Of a DNA stretch of 64,000 nucleotides, positions 34,990-48,065 are shown in pieces. The notes below the pieces were generated by a model, which saw only the letters and a program-made list of their open reading frames with translations, ran no database searches and had not been told where the DNA came from. Made by a program: the position numbers and the translations under genes. The number at the start of each line of letters is the position of its first letter. Within the stretch, counting starts at the first letter, position 1. Origin of the DNA: Bubalus kerabau (taxonomy: Eukaryota > Chordata > Mammalia > Artiodactyla > Bovidae); assembly GCF_029407905.1 (NCBI RefSeq), contig NC_073643.1:27618001-27682000 (forward strand), given 5' to 3'.

Positions 34990-36670
34990 TATGCTACAGT
35001 CTCTCAGTCTTTAACACGTGGCTCAGCTCTCTAAGCAGGGGACACGGTTTGCTGTCGTTTCACACTCTTTTGATCACAGAAGCCTTCTTTTCCCTCCATT
35101 CACCCACTCCTCAGAAGGAGCAGATATCACCAGGGGTCAGGGCTCCAGGGATGCTTCTTTGAGAAATGCTGGTCTTTGTGACCACAGGGAGGAAGCCATT
35201 GCTCTAATCAAGCTTTGTTAATTGTGACTATTGGAAGAGAGATTGAGTCAGAATCGCAGGGGTCTTTTCTCCTAAAGACACAAAGTCAACATGGTGTTCT
35301 GGTGAGAGGGAGTGTGCTCAAGTCAGGTGTGTCAGCGGTAGGGACGCTGCATAATGAGGCCGCACGTTCAAACTCACCATCTGATGTGCGTACCCTGAGA
35401 CGGATGGCAAGGCTCAGGCTTCTCTTTGAAAGTTTTAAGTGACAAATGCTTATTTTTGGCACCAAAAGTCACGGTCTTTTTTAGATACTGATTTCTCAGC
35501 TGAAATAACTCACCATAATGATATGCGCAGACCGTACCCCACAGATCAGCTTCCTTCTGCCATCTGCAAATGGAGCATAAACAGGAGGAGGGCACTGGGG
35601 TTACCATATGCAGCTTCTTTCAGGAAGAACCAGAGAAGCGCAGATGTTAGCAAGGGGACTGTCAGGGGGCTTTCTAATTTATCCATTATTTTACATTGCA
35701 CAGTGCTAAAGCAGTGATACTAATCTCATTTTGCATTAGAGGATTAGGAGTAAGCTCTTCTGGTAGAAGGTATTTCTTCATGCAACTTTGGTGAACAGTG
35801 TAATGAAGGTCTTGCACAGAAACTGACTTTACTGGGTTCCAAGCCTTTATTCCTAGACCCTCTCTTCACATGGCTGAGCCCAACAAAATTGTCATCTGTC
35901 TCAGATTCATGCTGGTAGCTCAGAGAGTGAACAACCTTTTGCTGTGACCCTTATAAGCTACCTCTGAAGTCACTGGGCCATCCCCCATCTTCTCAGATAA
36001 CCCTACTGTTTGAGCAAACCCTGAAATCATTAGCTTTCAAAGCTCTTGTTAATTGTATGTGGAAGTAGTTCCTGGGAATTCTTCTGAGCATCAGTGCTTC
36101 AGCCTTGACTCTGAGAGATTCCAACCAAAGGAATTAAGTAGTTCTGTTTAAATAAGTAACAATATAGTCTCAAGTAAGTGATATTAACATTGATAATCTA
36201 AGATATTGGGTAAATGGGTGGCATACTATTCCTTGTTTTTCTCTGAATTTTAAATGACAGTAAAAGTCCATTATTTTACATATGTATAGTATTTTTAAAT
36301 TTAGCACTTGCCTTTGCTTGCAGTATCACAGTTAAATCTTATGAGAAGCTGGTGAGGAAGATGGGGTGAGTATTTGAAGCCCAGCCATGTGATTGGCCCC
36401 AAAGCACTGGCAAAAATGGCAGAGCCTGGGTCCCCCTTGAAGCCATGATGTTTCAAAAGTCAGCTTACCCTCCATGGTGCATGGCATCTCCTGCAAAGTT
36501 TATGCTTCCAGCCATTTACTTTTGTTACTGCTTGAAAGGCAGGACTTTGGAGAAATAGGAGGACAGTTAAGGGATTCCTGTGAATTCTTGGTATGTCTGT
36601 GGTCTGGTTACTTCTTCAGTATGTGATGAACCTGTGAAAATATTCTTTCTTTAAAATATTTAGTAAAAGC
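34990..36670. other. Unique intergenic DNA
   Basis: A possible MIR fragment at about 36350-36470; otherwise nothing recognised. Confidence 0.55.
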
Positions 36671-36673
36671 AGT

Positions 36674-37207
36674 GATCAGATCAGATCAGCCGCTCAGTCG
36701 TGTCCGACTCTTTGCGACCCCATGAATCGCAGCACGCCAGCCCTCCCTGTCCATCACCAACTCCCAGAGTTCACTGAGACTCACGTCCATCGAGTCAGTG
36801 ATGCCATCCAGCCATCTCATCCTCTGTCGTCCCCTTCTCCTCCTGCCCCCAATCCCTCCCAGCATCAGAGTCTTTTCCAATGAGTCAACTCTTCGCATGA
36901 GGTGGCCAAAGGACTGGAGTTTCAGCTTCAGCATCATTCCTTCCAAAGAAATCCCAGGACTGATCTCCTTTAGAATGAACTGGCTGGATCTCCTTGCAGT
37001 CAAAGGGACTCACAAGAGTCTTCTCCAACACCACAGTTCAAAAGCATCAATTCTTCGGAGCTCAGCTTTCTTCACAGTCCAACTCTCACATCCATACATG
37101 ACCACAGGAAAAACCAAAGCCTTGACTAGACGAACCTTTGTTGGCAAAGTAATGTCTCTGCTTTTGAATATGCTATCTAGGTTGGTCATAACTTTCCTTC
37201 CAAGGAG
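36674..37207 (-). mobile_element. BovB LINE 3' end
   Basis: Reverse copy with a (GATCA)n tail. The minus-strand frame 36686-37003 is open over the RRRRGRQRMRWLDG region, so it is comparatively young. Confidence 0.92.
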
Positions 37208-37211
37208 TGAT

Positions 37212-37481
37212 TGCTATTGCTAAGTCACTTCAGTCCTGTCCGACTCTGTGCGACCCCACAGACAGCAGCCCACCAGGCTCCCCCATCCCTGGGATTCTCC
37301 AGGCAAGAACACTGGAGTGGGTTGCCATTTCCTTGTCCAATGCATGAAAGTGAAAAGTGAAAGTGAAGTTGCTTAGTTGTGTCCGACTCTAGCGACCCCA
37401 TGGACTGCAGCCTACCAGGCTCCTCCGCCCATGGGATTTTCCAGGCAAGAGTACTGGAGTGGGGTGCCATTGCCTTCTCCG
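37212..37481 (-). mobile_element. Bov-A2 SINE
   Basis: Full dimer with the direct repeat CCAAGGAGTGAT at 37200-37211 and 37482-37493. Confidence 0.95.
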
Positions 37482-37493
37482 CCAAGGAGTGAT

Positions 37494-38890
37494 AGTACTA
37501 CCTAATTTTATTGAACATGTGGCTGTATACCCGGTGCCACCTCGCATGCATTTAAAAATCATAACCATCATGACAGAGTGAGGTGGGGAGGGAGAGAAGG
37601 AGAAAATATTAGTTTCCTCAATTACAGTTGATTAAACTGATACAGATTCTGAGAGATTAAACAACTCCCGTAAGGCCATTTAGTTACTTAATTGGTGAGT
37701 GGTGATGCCAGAAACAAAATCTAAGAATTTGTTCTGACTCTTAAAGCCTAGAGTTCATAACCACAGACCCAGGAAAGACAAATACCCTGTGTACGGGCTG
37801 CCAGTCCCTATTCCTGCATCCACTGCAGATGTTGTCGATCTATTCTGGCACTTTTTTTGGACTACCTCATTGGTCTTACCTTTCCCACACAGCTATTAGT
37901 ATATAATTGGAGTTGGTGTGCAATGTGAGTTGCCATTCTTTCATCAACTATACTGGCTTCAAAACTCATACTCTAAACTGCTGAGATACACTTTGAGGAG
38001 AAAAAATAGCTAATGTAATTCATCATCAATTATTATTACTGTGTCACTATTAATATCACATAGGGATGTCTATATATGTATTTCAGCTGGTGCCAGGTCA
38101 GAAAAGAAGGGAAGGATTGTTCATTTGGACTGCACTGCATATTGCCACAGTGATGATCACAGAATTCGTTTAGTATGGAATATGCATTTTTAGTTATTTG
38201 GGCAAGTGACTCATTGTTACCAGTTCCAAAGTATAAACAACACTTTAGATACCATGTGTCCAACCATCTGCAGGGTTCCAGTGTAATATGTGTTCCAGTG
38301 AACTTAACTATACAACTGGGAGTTGTGCAAGCAATTAGTTGCTGTCTCTTTGTCCTTTGATTTCACCAAGACTGGCAGAGAAAGGAAGAACTTTGTGAGG
38401 AAAAAGGATAAACACAGATACGTATTCTCATGGGTGGGGTCACGAATGCTACGGTCATTTGCCCACAGACCCAAAGAAAGTGCAAGCGTCCTAACATCTT
38501 CAGAAGGAGGTTCAGGTCTTCTGTGTTTCATTAGTTTCCTCAAAATCCTTAAACTATAAATAATGGAGAACTGTCCACTCAAGTGAAGCCCCGCAGTGGA
38601 CTGCAATTAGAAGCGAGTGTGCAGAATTCTCCACCACTTGTTTCCCTTATAATGAGTCCCAGACGTTTTTGTGAGAAAGGCTGTACACAATTATCATTTT
38701 TGACGTGATGACTTCAGTGGGAGGATGGAGGAAGTCATGATGGCCATTAGGGAAGCTTTGTGTCCAGCAGGCTAGAAAGATGTGAGACCTCTGGTGAGAT
38801 GAAAAGCTCAATAGTTCCACTCAAAAGCTGTTTTCCTATAACTCGTGGTAGAGATAGTAGTTAAGACCTTGAGATATTTTATAAATATCC
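37494..38890. other. Unique intergenic DNA
   Basis: A MIR-like stretch at about 37625-37765 ('gagagattaaacaactccc'); otherwise no gene or repeat recognised. Confidence 0.55.
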
Positions 38891-38904
38891 ATAACATAAA
38901 TCAT

Positions 38905-39022
38905 CAGTTCAGTTCAGTCAGTCATGTCCAACTCTTTGTGATCCCATGGACTGCAGCACACCAGGCCTCCCTGTCCATCAGCAACTCCCTGTCCATCACC
39001 ACTCCAGCGCTGAACAGCCGCC
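38905..39022 (-). mobile_element. BovB 3' scrap
   Basis: About 118 bp of reverse-orientation BovB 3' end with an internal duplication of 'aactccctgtccatca', flanked by the direct repeat AACATAAATCA (from about 38894 and 39023). Confidence 0.85.
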
Positions 39023-39034
39023 AACATAAATCAT

Positions 39035-40085
39035 AAGGGGTTTATATTTATTGTAAGCAGTTACGGTTATTTCTATGCTGACAGTCCTGGCCATTATCTC
39101 ACTTGCTTTCACACATGATCATCATTATAGCTTACAAATACTTACATTTGGTTTTACATGTCCAGCAACCATTTGTCAAGAACCTATTTTGTTCCTTGTT
39201 ATTTTAGTTTAGATGTTCTTATTCATTCCTTCCACAAACCTAAAAGTTAGATATCATTCCAGATGAGAAAACTGAATTTCAAGGGACTCACTAGATCATA
39301 CAGCTGGAAAGTAGAGAGCCAGGTCTTGAAATCTGAAAGACCAGATGCCTACCTGCCTATGGTATTGGAGGCCACCTTTTGCCTTTACCACTTAGGTAAG
39401 CGATGTGATCCTGGGCAAGGACCTTTCTCTGAATCTGTTATATAAAATAATTATTTTTAAACTACTTTTGTTTTTTTTACAAAGGGATTCTAATCCTGAA
39501 CAGTGACAAATGTAAGGGCACAAACCAACCACATTAAAGAGATTACACACATTATATCCATAGTTGAATATATACACATGTTAAATACATATATATAGAT
39601 AGATATATTGATTAAATATAGATAGGAAACTATGCTGTTATCTATAATTTAACCATATGCTGTAACTAGCATGGTGACTTTGTGGAACTTATTTTCTTAG
39701 ATTTCAGTTTCTTCTTGAATTAAATGTGAGATGACCAGATCAGAAGTTCCTAAGAATGGTGAATAAACTGGGTTTCAGCAAATTCTCCAAACCCCTGTTT
39801 AAATGCAAAATTGTGTATATGAGCTGCTTTGAGAATTTGACTAAAGCTATTGCAGATTTTCCCCAAAGATAAAGCTATGCAAACAGATGCTAGGCTTTTA
39901 TATAGGTCAGAATCTTAACTCCTAGAATATGAACTCCAAAGGTTTGACATTCTATCACTAAAAAGGGCTATCTTCAAAATGGGTTTATTTGGAAATGACC
40001 ATTTTAAAAATTACAGTTATACTGCTATTTTTTTCTTTACAATTTAATATAAATTGTAGGAAATATAGTATTAATATGTCTAGAG
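39035..40085. other. Unique intergenic DNA with MIR-like elements
   Basis: MIR-like sequence at about 39235-39435 ('gatgagaaaactgaatttc', 'gatcctgggcaaggaccttt'). The rest is AT-rich and unremarkable. Confidence 0.55.
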
Positions 40086-40089
40086 GATA

Positions 40090-40320
40090 TTTTGGGACCT
40101 TTTATACATTTTGACACATACTGCCAAATTGCTTTTTAAATGTTTTACCAGTTAGTGTTATCAGGAGTTATAAACAATTGACCATCCCCCTTGCCAGTTG
40201 TAAATATGATGATCATTTTTCATCTTTACCAATCCTATGGAGATTAACTGTGCTATTTCACTGCATTTTAATTTTACTATTATTGCACACTGTTCATCTG
40301 TCAAAGATTTGAATTTACCA
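40090..40320 (-). mobile_element. Old L1 (L1M-type) fragment
   Basis: Antisense L1 landmarks 'ctgccaaattgctttttaaa' and 'tctttaccaatcctatgg'. Confidence 0.5.
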
Positions 40321-40349
40321 AAGCTACAACCTCAGTTGTAAATATTTCT

Positions 40350-40884
40350 AACATCATGGCAAAAGCTGAGAATGAAGAATATTACCCCTCTGAAAAGTTA
40401 GTTTCAGGAACAAGTAGGAACGTAGATGCTTTCTCTCTGGAAGTAACTTTCTCTTGTGTAACTCTAACAAAGTTCTATGTTGGTACAATCTGCATGTACA
40501 CTAGATGTCCCCAATAACTAAAAATCTTCCTAAAGATCTGTGAAACAAGAGGCTTGGAGGATCCTGAGAAGTAGGAGAGTTTAGAAATGGTCCATAGTAA
40601 TCGGCTGTACACATACTCTTCTGTGGTTGCTGGGAAGATAAAGAAATGGCATATAGCTTGGGTTAGAAACAGATTAAGGATTTTGAAGGATTTACGAAAG
40701 GCTCGTGTTGCTTACTTCACTGCAAAGAGACTTGCTGTTTACACTTGGAGAGAGCAAAGAACTGTGAGATTGCTCTGCAACAGAACCAGAATAGATGCTG
40801 AAGCAATTTTCCAACCATTTTAGAACTTCTCAGAGGCCGTGAGGATTAGCAGTTCCATTTGCTTAATTAAAAAAAAAAAAAAAA
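40350..40884 (+). pseudogene. Retrocopy-like segment ending in poly(A); parent unknown
   Basis: A stretch ending in an uninterrupted run of about 16 A (40868-40884) after 'tttgcttaatt'. It holds two short plus-strand frames: one of about 53 codons from 40358, and one of 78 codons at 40587-40823. The second is strongly basic (segments AGKIKKWHIAWVRNR and RKARVAYFTAKR). I do not recognise either. A terminal poly(A) suggests a retroposed transcript, but no clear target-site duplication was found, and it could be an untypical SINE or chance. Confidence 0.3.
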
Positions 40885-41190
40885 GTATATATATATAAAA
40901 TAGAAAGTAGAGCAATTTTTCCTAAATCGGCATTTCTTGATATATAAAAAAAGAAAACAACTGTCAGATATTATAAAACATTGAAATTTTATATTACTGT
41001 GTTGTGGATTTGAGACCATAAATCATCAAGGGGGTATGCTATTCTTATCATTCTGAAAGTCAGTTTGGTACTATGAAAAGCATATTCAGAAAAATGACTG
41101 ATGTGATTTTATTATTTCTGAATTTTTCTCAATTTTAATCGGTTGTTTTCAAATTTCGGCAGTGTTGTAGGTCAGTTATTCTTCAGGTGG
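40885..41190. other. Unique AT-rich DNA
   Basis: Nothing recognised. Confidence 0.6.
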
Positions 41191-41192
41191 CA

Positions 41193-41325
41193 TCACCTGG
41201 CCAGCAGGTGAAGCAGCAGCATCTGGGAACTTTAAAAATGTAAATTCTTCGGTCCAGCCCCAGATCTGCAGAACACAAAGCTCCAACGATGGAATCCAGG
41301 ACTCATGCGCTGAAAAGCCCTTCAG
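41193..41325 (+). mobile_element. MER5-type hAT DNA transposon fragment
   Basis: 'gcagcagcatctgggaactt', 'aaaatgtaaattcttcgg' and 'agccccagatctgcagaa' match the mammalian MER5A/B consensus. Confidence 0.65.
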
Positions 41326-41744
41326 GTTGACACTAACAATATGAGAGGTGGCGAATTCCATTAAGGTATTTAACTGTTGTGTACTGAAGGTAAAGTTTAA
41401 CCTGGGTTTGAAATTGTTCTATTTGTATTAGATGTCAACTCAGATTTCACCTTGTCATCTTTCTTAACAAAATAATTTGTTTCAAACAACACCTTACCTT
41501 TTACTGCAGAATTATCAACGTGATCATAAGTACATCTTTCAGTTAACACTTTTTAAAAAGTGTTTAATAATGTTATAGTGTGATTTGTACTTTGCATATT
41601 GGCTCTTTACACACTTGAAGTCATTTTTATCTTCACAACAGACTGATGACAGAGGTATTATTAATTTAGCTATGCAGATGTTCACTAGAAAATATTTTTT
41701 CCTTATACTGGGGGTATTTCTAATTACAGAAAAAAGGAAGAACT
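41326..41744. other. Unique AT-rich DNA
   Basis: Nothing recognised. Confidence 0.6.
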
Positions 41745-41756
41745 ATCAATTTGTTT

Positions 41757-41977
41757 GGTGGTGGTTTAGTTGCTAAGTTGTGTCCGACTCTTGTGACCCC
41801 TGGACTGCAGCCCGCCAGGCTCCTCTGTCCTTGGTATTTCCCAAGCAAGAATACTGGAGTAGGCTGTCATTTCTTTCTCCGGGGGATCTTCCAGACCCAG
41901 AGATAGAACCCCAGTCTCCTGCATTGCAGGCAGATTCTTTACCAACTGAGCCACCAGGGAAGTCCATCAAACAAAAT
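41757..41977 (-). mobile_element. Bov-tA SINE
   Basis: Reverse copy flanked by the direct repeat ATCAATTTGTTT (41745-41756 and 41978-41989). Confidence 0.94.
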
Positions 41978-41989
41978 ATCAATTTGTTT

Positions 41990-42815
41990 AGAAATTGATA
42001 ATAATACAAACAATTCAGAAGTCACTTCTCTTTCTACCAAAAAGGAAAAAATGAAAATAAGCTATTTTTCCCATGTCCTAAGTATTTATTGTCATTTTAT
42101 CATAAATTAAGATTTGAAAAATACCAATCCCTTAGAAAAGACCTATGTAATTGACAAAGCTTGAATTAATGAAGTTCAGGAATGGCTATGATTTAGAAGT
42201 GCAAGAGTAAAGAAGTAGAAGAAATGAAAGAGTAAAATCTAAGTAATACATATACATGTTTCAATCTCAGACACGTTTCCATCTCGGAAAACTGCCTTCA
42301 AGGAAAAAAGATACCTTGAGTATATACAGCATGGGCTCTGTACATAAAGTTTATATCCTTGTAAAACACTCCCATCTAGTGGTTGATTCTTTTAATTACA
42401 TCTTTTATTAAAATAGCACAATTATAAGATGCTTCCACTGTTTAAATCAAAGAAGTATGTGTTGGTATTTTACAAATTAATTTTAAGATAATACATTTCA
42501 ATTTAGAATGTAAAATTTATCTTATAAATATTTGCTGCATGAAATTATAAAATAAATATCTTCACCACGAAAATCATTCTACTATAGATTGTAGTGCAGT
42601 TAAGTTCTTTGTATGTAACTTGCTGAAATTTACTCCCCCCCCCAAAAAAAAAATCTGTATTGTCTCTTATAACTGGAATTACTGAGTTAATGATTACTTA
42701 GCCACATACAGAACAACTTCCTTTCCTGAAAGCAGAAGGGAGGAGGGCCTGGTGGCAGCTTTGGAAAAGATTGGTTTCCTCACGATCAGGCCTGCTGTGT
42801 GCAGTTCTGTATTTT
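41990..42815. other. Unique AT-rich DNA
   Basis: No gene or repeat recognised; contains the minus-strand CTCF-like motif at 42369. Confidence 0.6.
42369..42382 (-). promoter_or_regulatory. CTCF-like motif, opposite orientation, outside the array
   Basis: CCACTAGATGGGAG on the minus strand matches 13 of 14 core positions. It lies in unique DNA and points towards the array motifs. Confidence 0.3.
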
Positions 42816-42819
42816 TATT

Positions 42820-43740
42820 GAGGCACCTGTATATTATTTTTTTTTAATTGAGATATAATTGACATGACATTATTTTCATATATAAAACATCTGACTTAGC
42901 TTTATATGTATATTGAAATTATCACCAAAATAAGCTGAACATATTCTAAATGTATGCATGTTTACAAAATGTAAACAGGTTTTTTTTTTTGAAGTATAGC
43001 TGACATATTATGCTTTTGAACTGTGGTGTTGGAGAAGACGGTTGAGAATCCCTTGGACTGCAAGGAGATCTAACCAGAGATCTCCTAGAGGAGATCAGTC
43101 CTGAGTGTTCATTGGAAGGACTGATGTTGAAGCTGAAACTCCAATACTTTGGCCACCTGATGCAAAGAGCTGACTCTTTAGAAAATACCTTGATGCTGGG
43201 AAAGATTGAGGGCAGGAGGAGAAGGGGACAATAGAGGATGAGATGGTTGGATGGCATCACCAACTCAATGGACATGAGTTTGAGTGAACTCTGGGAGTTG
43301 GTGATGGACAGGGAGGCTTGGCGTGCTGCAGTCCATGGGGTCACAAAAGTCAGACACAACTGAGTGAACTGAACTGACATATAATAAAAGGTAAGTTACA
43401 GGTGTACAACACTGATATCCACAATTTTTAAATGTTAAATGCCATCTATAGCTATTATAAAATATCGGCCACCTTCCCTGTATTGTATAATATATCCTCA
43501 AAGCTTCTTTATTTTGTGCATGATAGTTTGTAACTCTGAATATCCTATTCCTAGGTTGCTTCTCCCCAAGGTAACTGCTAGTACAGTTTTTAATATCCGA
43601 ATTTTTTTCTTTTCTGGTATATTTACTCATTTGGTCTATAGATTCTACATGTAAGTGATACCATACAGTTTGCTTTTCTCTGACTTATTTCACTTAGCAC
43701 AGTGCCCTCCAAGTCCGTCCATGTTGCTACAAATGGCAAA
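42820..43740 (-). mobile_element. Old L1 3' UTR, split by BovB
   Basis: Antisense L1 3' UTR ('gaagtatagctgacatatta', then 'ggtaagttacaggtgtacaa', 'cactgatatccacaattttt', 'gtccgtccatgttgctac'), interrupted at 43011-43374. It ends in A- and T-tracts (43738-43780). Confidence 0.8.
43011..43374 (+). mobile_element. BovB LINE 3' end
   Basis: Starts in the coding region for AFELWCWRR and ends 'gtgaactgaac'. The direct repeat TGACATAT flanks it (43001 and 43375). Confidence 0.92.
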
Positions 43741-43780
43741 AAAAAAAAAAAAAAAAAAAAAAGTGGTTTTTTTTTTTTTT

Positions 43781-46700
43781 GCAATGTAATTACTCTCTAA
43801 TCTGTGGCTCACCCACTCAGGAATATGGGACTTGACTATATCACCAGTCTACCCTGCCTACCTGTCTCCTTGAGGTGTGTACTTTGTCTTCAGTTGTAGA
43901 AGATTCTTTTTTTTTTTTCTTGTAGGTTCCAGTCTTTCATCGTTGGCAATTCTGCAAATGTTTGTGATTTTGATGTGACCTTGTCAGAAGGTGAGCCCAG
44001 GGTCTTTCTACTCCTCCGTCTTGTCCAATCTCTCCCAGATCAGTAAGTTTTAATAAGCAGACTAATCTGGTTTTTTGCTTACTTTTATTTGTTCTTTCCC
44101 ATGTGGTGCTTAAGCTCATTCAGTTACTCAACAACTATTTTTTTGAGAACTGTTTCATGCCGGGGCCAATTCTGGGTGTCAGAGCAGGGAACAAGATAGG
44201 CAAAGTTGCTTTTCTCATGGAAGAAAGCATTTTCACATTGTAGTAGGTGCAGAGAAGACAAAAATTAAATAAGGATATCAATTAGTAATGACTGCTTTGA
44301 AGAAATAAGGAGTAATGTAACAGTCCCTGAGTACTTCAGAGTTAATAATCAGAAACACCTCCAAATAAGTGACCTTTAAATAGACTATAAGCCAGTTTAT
44401 AGAAGATTTGGGGGGACATTTCAGACAGAAAAACAGTAGGCAGGTCGGTAAAGTACCTCACATATGGTTATGTGGTTAGGAGTTTAGAATCTTGGCTGAA
44501 TTCACTGAGAAACCATTAATATAATCTGATGTATACTTTGTAAGGCTTTCTGGGATTGTTTGACCGATTTCAGAGGACCACAAAAATGAAGCAAGAAGAC
44601 CAGCCCTAAGAAGTAGAGGTCTTGGTTTAGAGGGGTAGCAATAGTGGTGAGGTCTGAGTTAAAAAGTATTCGAGTTACAATTGATAGATGATGTGAAACA
44701 CGGAGGAACAGTGGGTCCAGGAATGCCTTTCAGGCTTTGGGTTTGAATGACATAGTGGATAACAGGGTCATTTATTAAGATAGAGAACCCAGAAAAAGAA
44801 CAGTTTAGAGGTGCTAGCGGAGATTGTTTCATGGATCTGGACTAGCATTTTCTCAAATGCGTTCGTTATTTGGAATATCTCCTGTGACTATTTAACAAAT
44901 ATTTTAAAAATGTCCCTCAGATGCCAGAGATTATGCTAGACAGTTGATGTTTCATAAAAAAGAAGATGCCCTTATAGAATTTCTGGACTAATCAGAGTAA
45001 TAGACATGGTAATTACTATAAAAATGCAACAGTGACTAGTACAAATATTGAGAGGTAAGTAATAATCGGATACACTAAAAAAATGTGATTTGACCGAGTT
45101 ATGAAAGTTTGGGGAGGTTTCTCTAAAGAAATGACATTAAACTTTGAAACAGATAAGTGATTTTGTGAAGAAGTAAGTTTAAAATGGTCACGACAGGAAG
45201 AAATTGACCAAATACTCAGAGCTGATAAAAGCTGAGTCTTAGCCTGAATTCCTTAAAAGAGCCTGCAGCAGTCAGTATATGGACTACTAATTTATTAGGG
45301 AGTGCAGTCCCCATAAACTAGCATTAGGCACAAGGGAAAGGGAGAATGAGGCAGGGAAAAAAAAAACAAAAAACAATAGATTCTATTCAATTGGCCCCTG
45401 TTAAATGCAAATGACTGGTCTAATCCTTGGGACTATCCTGTATAAGGGATGTGGGAAGGGACATGAGACAAGAAAGAAGGTTGGAATTTCCCTACCAGTT
45501 TCCCTGTATCACTGTAAAACCCTTACTCTGTGGGGTCTTAATTCCTCCATGAGCAGGAATAGGGACCAGGCAGGATTCCATGGCATCTCATGCCATAGTG
45601 GCAAGGGAAGGGCTTTCTGGAAGAGTTTCATCATGAGCTCTCCCCTTCATTTCGTCTGTCATTCATGGAGAGCCACTCACTCCAACTGCGGCTGGTACAA
45701 GACTGACAGCAACTCAAGAATCCAAAGCACGGCTTAAGAAGCATTTGATACAATCGCTGTAACAGGAAGGAAGGGAACGATGGTATAAACGATGGGATTC
45801 AGGACCTGAGGAGGAATCTGACCCTGCTGGATAATGAGGAGCAATTAAAGACTTTTTGCTCGCTCTCAAGAACAATGGAAAGTCACGTGGGGCGAGCAGA
45901 GTAAGGATGAAGTTGGTTTAGCTGAAGTGTTCCTGGGCCAGTCCAGGACATACACAAGCGATAACATCAACAGAATTTAGTGACAGGTTGAACGTGGGGA
46001 ACAGGAGAAGACTGAGTATGAAGGAGGATGGTTTATGGCTTGAGTACTTACTGTTGCTTAAAATCACTGAGCTGCACAGTTGTGGTAGGGGGTGGGAGTT
46101 GAACAGCTTTAGCAGGGGAAAATTATACATCCGCTTTCGAAACATTTTTCCTCCTGTCATCAGAGGGCAGACATCAAGTAAGGAGTCATCTATGAAAAAC
46201 TTCAGATGTAAGGATTTTCGATTAGAAATTCTTCAAAGTTCGCAGTCCACACGTGACAATCAAAGTCTTGGAGGTATGAGATACTTCAGGGAGACGATAG
46301 AGTGGGAAAGAGACTTAGGATTGAGTCTGCCAGGAACTTGAGGATCCAGTAAGCATGGATACTGTATTTTCTTCCTGGAGAATTGCATTGTAGCAGATTT
46401 ACCTACAAAAATGACTGCTTTTTAGGTTGTATACACTGAACTGTATTATAGACACAGTTTTGCCTGTTTTCCCCTAGTATACGTTCTGACCATACTATAT
46501 TAAAACCAAGAAGTTTCTAACCATGAATGAGTCAACTTTAAACCCCAACCCACCTTTCTTTCTAAAGTGTTTCTAAGAGGAGTGAGGGAATAAAAATGTA
46601 TATACTGTATGTAAACGGCTTAGTACACAGAAAATGCTTTTTAGAAATCACAATTTTCAGTAGATTTTCTGCTGAGCCGGATCAGGTGTTCCGCTTACCC

Positions 46701-46920
46701 ACTAGCCTTGGTGGAAAGTACAGCCTATTGGATGTTTCCTTGCAAAGGAACACTTCCACATTGTTCTAAAACCAATCAGAGGAATATATATTCATCTTAA
46801 TTTTACATTTATCGTAACTATAGAGTTTATTGGCATATTACAGTTTGTAGATGATATTAAATGGTCTATTTGTAAAAATTATCATTCAGCTCAAAATACC
46901 TTACTTATACCTTTATGCTC
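43781..46920. other. Unique intergenic DNA with old L2-like fragments
   Basis: About 44110-44330 and 44885-45230 resemble antisense L2 3' ends ('ccggggccaattctgggtg', 'cagagcagggaacaagatag'). No gene recognised. The region is the nearest downstream flank of CHL1. Confidence 0.5.
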
Positions 46921-47052
46921 TACTAATTTATACTTCATTTACAGATATCCCAGGATCAGAGGCAACTGAAGGTAAGGTTGATATGTAAATTCTGACTCTC
47001 CTTATGTGGATAGAAAAAAAGCAAACATTTTTAGAGTACGTGAAGTTGAACG

Positions 47053-47058
47053 TTTATT
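47053..47058 (-). terminator. CHL1: Candidate distal CHL1 polyadenylation signal (AATAAA)
   Basis: AATAAA on the minus strand, followed about 25 nt downstream by TTTGCTTTTTTTCT, the usual arrangement of hexamer and T-rich downstream element. Further hexamers lie upstream in the 3' UTR and one lies further on at 46826-46831, so this is the best candidate rather than the only one. Confidence 0.5.
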
Positions 47059-47924
47059 GGGAAAGTTGAATTTCTTGTATACTGAAAATATTTTTAAACC
47101 ATACATATTCATAAGCATAATACAAACACCACCTACAATACAAACACATTTTAATAAGGTTCTACTATGAATATTAATTCTAGCCAAAAGAAAATCAGGT
47201 AAACCAGTTCTGCGTATCTTATCTGCTTTGAGGATGTAATCCAACAATTTAAGATATAAACAAAGTAAGCTTTGGCACAACCCTACTTATTTCACTATGG
47301 GAACTAGGATACATACTACCACAGATTACAAACCCAATCCCTTCATAATCAATTTAAAATTGTTACAAGAAGCAAACCTTAATGACATGTAAACATTTTT
47401 AGGGTTTCAGTTGGCAATTATGTCTTAAATGCTTAGAAAAACACACCACCATTTCTCATTATTGTTCTCTCTTTAGCTCATCTCTTCCATGAATATAAAG
47501 TAGGAAAAATATTATTCGAGACTTCCAGCATAATTCCATTGTGCTTTACACTTTTATAAATATGGATACATCTAAAATATCAGATGCCTTTTTACCAACA
47601 ATAAGTCCACCAAATTCACATTTTCTTATAAACACATGCAAAATTAGTGAAAGACACTTTTGTATAGCAAAGACCCTGCTTAATTTCCTTCTGATTAATA
47701 ATTTTGGATGGCATGTGCAAACCATACTGCTCATTGAACAGTAGATTTATTTCCTGTAGACTTGTTTTTCTATAAAAATATATTTATGTGTTCACAGGAA
47801 AAAAGTTGGTATGTGTGGAGTGACTTTTTGACGTATCATTAGATTATAGGTTTGTTCATGAAGTTAGAAGGCATCTTAGCTTTTATCATTTTCAAATTTT
47901 TCTTCATACAAAAGAACACCCTGT

Positions 47925-48065
47925 GACAGAGATAAGGTAACTGAGATCATCATTAGCACTTTAAAGTTGAGACAGTTTGAAGCAAAGGGGTCAAGCAACT
48001 TGCCTAAGGTTTACATACATCATCAGTGCTGGAACCAGGAAGAGAACTTGCATTTTCCTAACCCT
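47925..48065 (+). mobile_element. MIR SINE within the CHL1 3' UTR
   Basis: 'caagcaacttgcctaaggtt' and 'gtgctggaaccaggaagaga' match the MIR core. Confidence 0.65.
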
